From a virus, in the IMG/VR virus record IMGVR_UViG_3300030103_001640, positions 1,733 to 21,861 of that record: a stretch of 20,129 bases of DNA, one strand, 5' to 3'. Shown here piece by piece: positions 15,298-20,129 of this stretch; the stretch's first letter is position 1, and each line of letters starts with the position of its first letter. The position numbers and the translations under genes are program-made. The notes under the pieces were generated by a model. The model made no database searches and had not been told where the DNA came from. It worked only from the letters and a program-made list of their open reading frames with translations.

Positions 15298-15721
15298 GGC
15301 AAAATTCTATAAAGGGTAAGTTGTTAGGTCCATGAGATCTTTCTCCTAGAAATTGAAAATCTAAAAACCTAAGTAGTTTTAAGTGGACTGCATTTCTTTT
15401 ATCAGCTATATTCCACAATTTTTTTTCTTTACGGGTGTTTAAATACCTTTTAAGTCCTCTAGAAAAAGTTAAAGGGTATTTATAAATTACATCTGTACAT
15501 AACATCCATATTTGACCTGTAGGATAAATCCCTGCTACAGCAGCAATTTCACCGTAAAGCTCTATATACTTTGACTCGATATTTGCAGAAGCTAAGGGTA
15601 TAGCCACCATAGGATCATGTCCATGACCCTCTGTAACTTCTTTAAAGTCAGCAGGTAATAAATTGGAGGCGACATGAATAGCCGCCTTATAGGTCAATTT
15701 TTTTAATTTGAAATTAGACAA
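15218..15721 (-). CDS. T7 gp13-like protein
   Basis: A 167-residue protein of the phage gp13 family (T7 gp13, 138 residues, needed for a normal particle but not a stable virion component). Shared features are an N-terminal AxxLLPADFKEV, a central IAAVAGIYPTGQIWMLCTDVI strand-rich region, then TFSRGLKRYL and the most telling motif NIADKRNAVHLKLLRFLDFQFL, which looks like the C-terminal helix of acetyltransferase-like folds. The predicted start is a TTG at 15721, overlapping the tail-tube-B stop by 8 nt; another TTG a few codons on is possible and no ATG lies early enough. The last 24 residues, after FIEFCRV, are almost only Ser, Arg, Asn, Ile, Asp and Glu and lie in the region shared with the gp14-like gene, so this tail is probably a by-product of overlap. 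Confidence 0.8.
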   Translation of the reverse strand: MSNFKLKKLTYKAAIHVASNLLPADFKEVTEGHGHDPMVAIPLASANIESKYIELYGEIAAVAGIYPTGQIWMLCTDVIYKYPLTFSRGLKRYLNTRKEKKLWNIADKRNAVHLKLLRFLDFQFLGERSHGPNNLPFIEFCRVQSNSSRSRDIRSRSNRSIRSIESS

Positions 15722-16943
15722 CTCTATAATTTTTATTAGTTAAGTCTCCCTCCCATGCCAATGAATATAATGTCGTTGGAGAAGGATGAGATGACGATAT
15801 AGTTATAGTTACGTTTGTATTTCGATCATAGATTGGTACATTTTGGACTTTCTCAGGTAAAAAACTTATAGCATTGGCTTGAGTAGTATCAGCAGTTGTA
15901 GATTCATAAGTTTGTTCATAATCAGCTCGACCTGTTCTACTTAATTTAGTTTTAAATAAACCATTAGTACCAAAGAACACTTTAAGTCTATGCAGAATAA
16001 GAGAGTTATTTTGTTGTACACGCTGTTCATTGCCACTGGTAACTTTATAGTAAAAAGTTGGTAGCTTTACTTCCATATCAAATAGATAACCAATCTTAAA
16101 CGTTTCACTTTTCCAGTCACCATCAAGCTCTAAATTACTACCATTTACCGTAGCCGCTCCATACCTAGTAATGTTATTACCAGAATCTATGTCAATAGCA
16201 ACAATTTGATTTGTACTTTCAAACCCGGTTGGTTTAGCAAAAGTAGTTTTATTTGTTGTTGCATTATAGGTATTAGATGCCGTTGTCACAGAAGCTATAT
16301 TGTCTAAATGAATCCTATAAATAATGTCATCATCAACAATTGTATTGGATGAAGTATCAAGTTTTAAATCAATTCTTTGCAGTTGATCTTTACTGTTGTT
16401 TCTGACTACTGCATATAAAGAATCATCTAGTACACAATGATGTTGGATAGTTCCTGTTAGCTCCCATGTAAACCATGCTTGCTGTATACGCTTCTGACCT
16501 ACATCAAAATACTTATAACCATATAAGATATTTTTATTTTTCTCTCCAAACAGAATTAATCCATTCTCTCTAGAGATTGCAACCAACGTTATATTCTTAT
16601 CAAATAATCTACTAACAACTTTTGATTGCTCTATTATTTGTGGCTCACCTTCTCTTTGTGCTCCAGCCATTTCCCAGAATCTGGAGTATTTACCAGCATC
16701 ATCTAAGAAACCAATAGTTGTACCGAGTGAAACTGGATTACTTTTAATATTAAAATTATAAGATGATAAAGAATTTATTTTGGCTGTATTAGATGACAAG
16801 ACATCACTATCTGTTGTCAACATAAACTGTTGATTTTTAGTAAATAAAATTAAACCACTATTAACTTGTATACCATCATAAACAATAGCTGGATATTCAG
16901 AACTACAAGATAAGTCAATCATATCTGAACTTGAGAATGTCAC
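15714..16943 (-). CDS. Tail tubular protein B (T7 gp12-like), C-terminal part
   Basis: This frame carries the C-terminal half of the nozzle protein. In-frame codons just ahead of the GTG at 16943 encode NFWAKTA, and the sequence continues VTFSSSDMIDLSCSSEYPAIVYDG, ILFTKNQQFMLTTDSDVLS and FWEMAGAQREGEPQIIEQSK, all strongly characteristic of gp12 proteins of cyanopodoviruses. It ends in YSLAWEGDLTNKNYRVV. The GTG forms a GTGA overlap with the stop of the upstream ORF, which would allow coupled translation, but the protein family is normally one chain (T7 gp12 has 794 residues; the two pieces here total about 949). The segment that should connect the pieces (NRLxFLSxENVxxSRxGxFF in relatives) is missing. 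The frame is therefore the downstream part of a gene with an internal deletion. Confidence 0.88.
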   Translation of the reverse strand: MTFSSSDMIDLSCSSEYPAIVYDGIQVNSGLILFTKNQQFMLTTDSDVLSSNTAKINSLSSYNFNIKSNPVSLGTTIGFLDDAGKYSRFWEMAGAQREGEPQIIEQSKVVSRLFDKNITLVAISRENGLILFGEKNKNILYGYKYFDVGQKRIQQAWFTWELTGTIQHHCVLDDSLYAVVRNNSKDQLQRIDLKLDTSSNTIVDDDIIYRIHLDNIASVTTASNTYNATTNKTTFAKPTGFESTNQIVAIDIDSGNNITRYGAATVNGSNLELDGDWKSETFKIGYLFDMEVKLPTFYYKVTSGNEQRVQQNNSLILHRLKVFFGTNGLFKTKLSRTGRADYEQTYESTTADTTQANAISFLPEKVQNVPIYDRNTNVTITISSSHPSPTTLYSLAWEGDLTNKNYRVV

Positions 16944-18562
16944 AGCAGTTTTAGCCCAGAAATTCTAAAAAATAAAAGCTTATTTATAGTGGATCCTACA
17001 AAACTTCCACGTGGATTAGTTCCATTTTCTCCAGTAGTACCAACAAGTGCATTAGTCCAAGATATCTGTTCAACTTTAAATGTGCCATCAGCTAACCTTT
17101 GTATTTGAATAGGTAATGTAGCTGCGTCATATTGAATATTTTCTCCGGGTTTTACACATTCTTCCCAAACACCTTCACCATCTCTGTCATTATGACCAAA
17201 GAATTTGACGAAATAATCATCCTCTTCTGCTGTACTGTTAGCAACTTTGACTATCATTCCGTGTTTACATTGCCGTGGTAATTCAGCAACGTCATTAACT
17301 TCTCCAGAGACAACAGTTAATAACTCACTTGCAGAAGAAGCCGCATTAAAGGAACCTGACGCTCTTGTTATATACAAACCATTACCAATAGTTTGAACAT
17401 TAGCATCACTAAAATTACCTGTGGCAATAACATCTTTACGTATACCACCAAGAATTGAATCGGTAGTAACTGTTGTTTGAGTATCGAAAGCTGTTGGTGT
17501 AGGACGTATTAAACCTAAGTTTGCTTTAACAGAAGATTCACTATGATCTTTAACTGTAATTTTATACTTAGCATTCTCCATCCAGACATAGAAGAAATCA
17601 CCAGTTCTCCAACCTTGTCCACCATGTAATAATTCAACTTGTGTTCTATAACGACAAGTATATTTTGGATTTCCTACATCACTTTCGGGTAAAGCTTGTC
17701 CAGTGGTATCAATTCTAAATATTAAATCTTTACGATCACTAGCACTTCCACCATTAGCTGTAACTGAATATGTATGAGCGATATTATTTTTATCGGCTGC
17801 AACTCCAGAATCACCGTTACTTATAGAAAATATACGTACAGCTACATTGGGGCACATCCCATCTTCTTGGGGATTATTTGTGTTGTAACACCAGCTTGTA
17901 TAACTCCCTGTACCGGGTTCTGTTCCAGATGGTGCGAATGTTTGTCCATCACTTGTACAACTATTACCACTATCTACCTCTCTGTCTATATCTATTCTAG
18001 TGGCAGTATAAACAGTTGTTGTACTTGTACTGTCATATAAATCTACTGAATATTGTGAGGCATATGATTTTCTTTTTAATTCTAAAAATACTTCCGGTGG
18101 TCTAGCTGTTTCAACTGTACTTGTCATAGCTACAGTCTTAGTACGATTAGTTACATAAGTAATATCGTTTAAAGTTAGAGTTTGTAGCTGTTCGTCATCT
18201 GTATGAGTTAAATAATTTGTTAACGCACTTGATGTACCAGAATCATAATTGACAGTCATTGATGCACCGTCACTACAACGCCACATATTGACATCACCTG
18301 CCCTAGTGATCTGTCCTATATATTGTTCAGTTTCATCTCTGTAATAACTAAACCATCTTCCATTAGTGGAGGAGTTTAAGGCAGATGTCCCGTTATCACT
18401 TAATGAAGCTATAAATTTACTACCGGGTCTTTTTATCAATCCGAGAGTTACATCAGGCAATACATTTTTAGCTGAAGAAACTTGTCCCGGTAATTTTAAA
18501 TCATCTGGTTGTTGTGAAATACCAGCGGTTAAAGTAGGTATTGTCTGAGTAACACTTGTCAT
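16940..18562 (-). CDS. Tail tubular protein B (T7 gp12-like), N-terminal part
   Basis: The first 540 residues of the tail nozzle protein, beginning TQTIPTLTAGISQQPDDLKLPGQ and continuing with VLPDVTLGLIKRPGSKFIA, a classic gp12 opening that shapes the lower tail tube below gp11. Later segments (YFVKFFGHNDRDGEGVWEECVKPG, LADGTFKVEQISW) are also typical. After STINKLLFFR the frame turns into ISGLKLL and stops at 16940, where homologues continue with a conserved NRLxFLS segment. The other half lies in the next frame (16943..15714). The ATG overlaps the stop of tail tube A as TAATG. Without the missing segment and the C-terminal half this product alone would not be a functional nozzle protein, so the true state of the gene needs checking. 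Confidence 0.92.
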   Translation of the reverse strand: MTSVTQTIPTLTAGISQQPDDLKLPGQVSSAKNVLPDVTLGLIKRPGSKFIASLSDNGTSALNSSTNGRWFSYYRDETEQYIGQITRAGDVNMWRCSDGASMTVNYDSGTSSALTNYLTHTDDEQLQTLTLNDITYVTNRTKTVAMTSTVETARPPEVFLELKRKSYASQYSVDLYDSTSTTTVYTATRIDIDREVDSGNSCTSDGQTFAPSGTEPGTGSYTSWCYNTNNPQEDGMCPNVAVRIFSISNGDSGVAADKNNIAHTYSVTANGGSASDRKDLIFRIDTTGQALPESDVGNPKYTCRYRTQVELLHGGQGWRTGDFFYVWMENAKYKITVKDHSESSVKANLGLIRPTPTAFDTQTTVTTDSILGGIRKDVIATGNFSDANVQTIGNGLYITRASGSFNAASSASELLTVVSGEVNDVAELPRQCKHGMIVKVANSTAEEDDYFVKFFGHNDRDGEGVWEECVKPGENIQYDAATLPIQIQRLADGTFKVEQISWTNALVGTTGENGTNPRGSFVGSTINKLLFFRISGLKLL

Positions 18563-19224
18563 TATCTATGTAAAGCGTGAAATGGCTGATAAGATTTATA
18601 TGCACTTTCATGTGGCAAGCCATAGAAGCTTGCATCACTCATGTTGCATTCATATTCCATACAAGAAGCTCTAGCTTTTGCTTCTTCTATCTGTAGTTGT
18701 TGTACGAGTTGTGGGTTATTAACTAACTGAGTAGCTGCTCTTACGGCTGCAGATTTAATAATGTATCTTTGAAAGACACTTGGTAAATCTGTAAATTTAT
18801 AAAGAGTAACTACATCTATAAATAGATCTTTATCAAACTCGTTTGTATGTTCAACAAGGTCATATAGTTTTCCATCTCTTGTAACAACATCCATTTGCTT
18901 ATCTTGTAAACCTTCATGTAGGTCGTACCTCAAAGCATCAGTTGGTGGCAAGATATTTTTATTTGCATCAGGTGTAACTTTTACATGCTCTTCTGTATTG
19001 AAGTGCCAACCTTCATTTTGAATATCTTTATTGCACTCAGTTAGTAAGTTATATACTAAGGCTATTTCTGGATTGGCATAAGTGTTAGCTATCTCAGTCG
19101 CACTGTTAGTTACATCTGAAGTTACTGTCCCTAATGTTGTAACTGGGGACTGACCGATAGCTCCCAGTATTGAATTAACTGCGGATAGTTCGGTATCGGT
19201 ATCAATAGTAGTGGGAGTCGTCAT
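18562..19224 (-). CDS. Tail tubular protein A (T7 gp11-like)
   Basis: A 220-residue protein (T7 gp11: 196) that forms the gatekeeper ring joining portal and nozzle and gives the fibres their docking site. The N-terminus (LSAVNSILGAIGQSPVTTL) and the later EIALVYNLLTECNKDIQNEGWHFNTE, LPPTDALRYDL and RDGKLYDL are hallmark gp11 sequences; the C-terminal helix (IIKSAAVRAATQLV...EEAKARASCMEYEC) also fits. The ATG at 19224 is the first usable one after the terminator; an earlier ATG at 19236 is followed at once by a stop. No strong ribosome binding site is visible, only A/T-rich leader. The gene lies between the capsid and tail tube B as in all T7-like phages. Confidence 0.95.
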   Translation of the reverse strand: MTTPTTIDTDTELSAVNSILGAIGQSPVTTLGTVTSDVTNSATEIANTYANPEIALVYNLLTECNKDIQNEGWHFNTEEHVKVTPDANKNILPPTDALRYDLHEGLQDKQMDVVTRDGKLYDLVEHTNEFDKDLFIDVVTLYKFTDLPSVFQRYIIKSAAVRAATQLVNNPQLVQQLQIEEAKARASCMEYECNMSDASFYGLPHESAYKSYQPFHALHR

Positions 19225-19236
19225 AATTTATTGCAT

Positions 19237-19261
19237 AAAAAAAGGGGGTACAAAGACCCCC
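19237..19261 (-). terminator. Terminator after the major capsid gene (T-phi position)
   Basis: The minus strand reads GGGGGT, loop CTTTGT, ACCCCC, then seven T: a 6-bp stem with a U-tract, 16 nt past the capsid stop. T7 has its main late terminator T-phi at exactly this place, between gene 10 and gene 11, where it lowers expression of the tail genes relative to capsid. Confidence 0.9.
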
Positions 19262-19277
19262 CGTATAAACACTGAAT

Positions 19278-20129
19278 TTAGAAAGCAGCAGGTTTAGTTG
19301 TAGTACCAGCGAATAGTTCTACAGAAGCTGCAGGGTTTAGATAATCTGCACCCATAGCAAGTCTTCCAAGAATCACATCACCCTGATAGATGACTGAAAC
19401 ATCACCAGAGGTTACTTGTACTTGTGGACCTATTGCTTCGACAACACCAGCGGCTTCACGTTGGAAGATAAGTCCGCATGAGTTGGCGAATGAAGTTGCA
19501 TTACCGTAATCGTTGTTAATACCAGTTACGGAACTGCGAGCATCTTCAGTGGCTTCTCCAACAAATGATCCTGTGTTACCGGGATCTACTGTTGCTGGGT
19601 CAGTACCAGCTGTAGGACTAGATGCTGGAGCATACTTAGTACCATACTTACTGAAGAAAGGTACATTCATAGACTTGAAGATCTTGATACCAGCTATCTC
19701 AATGATGCCGTTACCAGACTGCAAGGCTGTACCTTGTACGTCTCTATTAATGAGACCGTTTGAACCAACGTCTTGGATAAGAGCGTAGTACTGTCTTGGG
19801 TTAAGAACAGCTACTCTGCCGTCACCACTAACTCCTTTTTCATCAAGAGCTGCAGCTGCATCATAGAATGCAGTTACAAGCTTACCTGCGTTAAGAGCGT
19901 CGTCAGCATCAGAACCAGCTCCAACTTGGATCTGAGTTCCGCCGGGTTCTACGAAATTAGATTTCGTGATTGGGCTAGCTACTCTTGCACCGCGAGTTAC
20001 GGCACGTAAGATTAGTCGGTCATATTTCTGAGCAAGTGCATATCCAATCTTCTTAGATATTTCTCCTCTCAACTCATAATGTGCAAGTGTCTCGTCTAGC
20101 TCATACACAAAAGCTGAACTGATAAGGAG
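19278..20129 (-). CDS. Major capsid protein (T7 gp10-like), partial at 5' end
   Basis: The frame is open from the right window edge (codon 1 at 20129..20127, LLISSAFVYELDETL) to TAA at 19278, giving 283 residues of the HK97-fold shell protein; the N-terminal part, probably 80-100 residues, lies outside. A GTG within the frame (20108) is not the true start. Recognisable segments are LAHYELRGEISKKIGYALAQKYD (spine helix region), VAVLNPRQYYALIQDVGSNGLINRD, IAGIKIFKSMNVPFF, and the end VSVIYQGDVILGRLAMGADYLNPAASVEL. These are typical of cyanopodovirus capsid proteins. Codon use appears somewhat richer in G and C than in the neighbouring genes, as expected for a highly expressed protein. The stop codon follows a TTTC slip-prone sequence. 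Confidence 0.95.
   Translation of the reverse strand, partial: LLISSAFVYELDETLAHYELRGEISKKIGYALAQKYDRLILRAVTRGARVASPITKSNFVEPGGTQIQVGAGSDADDALNAGKLVTAFYDAAAALDEKGVSGDGRVAVLNPRQYYALIQDVGSNGLINRDVQGTALQSGNGIIEIAGIKIFKSMNVPFFSKYGTKYAPASSPTAGTDPATVDPGNTGSFVGEATEDARSSVTGINNDYGNATSFANSCGLIFQREAAGVVEAIGPQVQVTSGDVSVIYQGDVILGRLAMGADYLNPAASVELFAGTTTKPAAF

Noticed and set aside
17774-18040. Plus-strand open frame rich in Cys, Thr and Ile
   Set aside because: Antisense to the well-identified tail tube B gene.
19513-20009. Plus-strand open frames opposite the capsid gene
   Set aside because: Antisense to a strongly recognised capsid protein; composition follows from its codons.
1-20129. tRNA genes, integrase/att site, terminal repeat or phage promoters
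   Set aside because: No cloverleaf, integrase motif or window-scale direct repeat was seen, and gene spacing leaves almost no room for promoters; phage-specific promoter motifs cannot be derived from this window alone.

Overview
The window is a 20.1 kb piece of the late (structural and packaging) half of a T7-like podovirus genome. It most likely comes from a marine cyanophage of the Prochlorococcus/Synechococcus podovirus type. All recognisable genes lie on the minus strand, packed almost without gaps, with many 1-4 nt stop/start overlaps (TAATG, TGATG, ATGA). The DNA is AT-rich. The gene order (capsid, tail tube A, tail tube B, gp13-, gp14-, gp15- and gp16-like internal virion proteins, T7-type tail fibre, small late proteins, small terminase, large terminase) is that of T7 late genes. 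The small accessory proteins (a secreted protein containing TPQFTQGS, a protein with TDNTIDDQAVK, a basic protein with GTYGNGDGKD, an HNH nuclease beside the terminase) resemble families I associate with marine cyanophages. Host assignment is therefore inference from family resemblance; no host gene or tRNA is present to anchor it.

Layout in transcription order (right to left): the 3' part of the major capsid gene runs off the right edge (20129..19278). A strong rho-independent-type terminator follows (19261..19237), at the position of T7 T-phi. Next come tail tube A (19224..18562) and tail tube B, which is split into two ORFs (18562..16940 and 16943..15714) by an apparent out-of-frame deletion of a conserved segment. 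These are followed by gp13-like (15721..15218), gp14-like (15297..14479), gp15-like (14472..11635) and gp16-like (11635..7676) ejection/internal core proteins, then the tail fibre (7666..5468), which carries an internal duplication of about 114 residues.

From 5471 to 2449 is a cassette of small genes: a fibre-associated 106-residue protein, a proline-rich membrane-anchor-like protein, a frameshifted two-helix membrane protein (holin candidate by position and topology), two exported-looking proteins (the second without an ordinary start codon at the expected place), a 55-residue conserved small protein, a 62-63-residue hypothetical, the putative small terminase, a very basic small protein and an HNH endonuclease. 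A second terminator (2426..2402) ends this cassette and its U-tract touches the ATG of a 430-residue orphan gene. The large terminase (1077..1) runs off the left edge.

Together these genes build the capsid, tail tube, ejection core and fibre, probably control lysis, and package DNA. The most noteworthy signals are the broken tail-tube-B gene, the frameshift in the holin-like gene, the start-less nested secreted gene, and the terminator whose hairpin covers the only plausible ribosome binding site of the 430-residue orphan. No CRISPR, tRNA, integrase, att site, or complete new defence or anti-defence system is visible.
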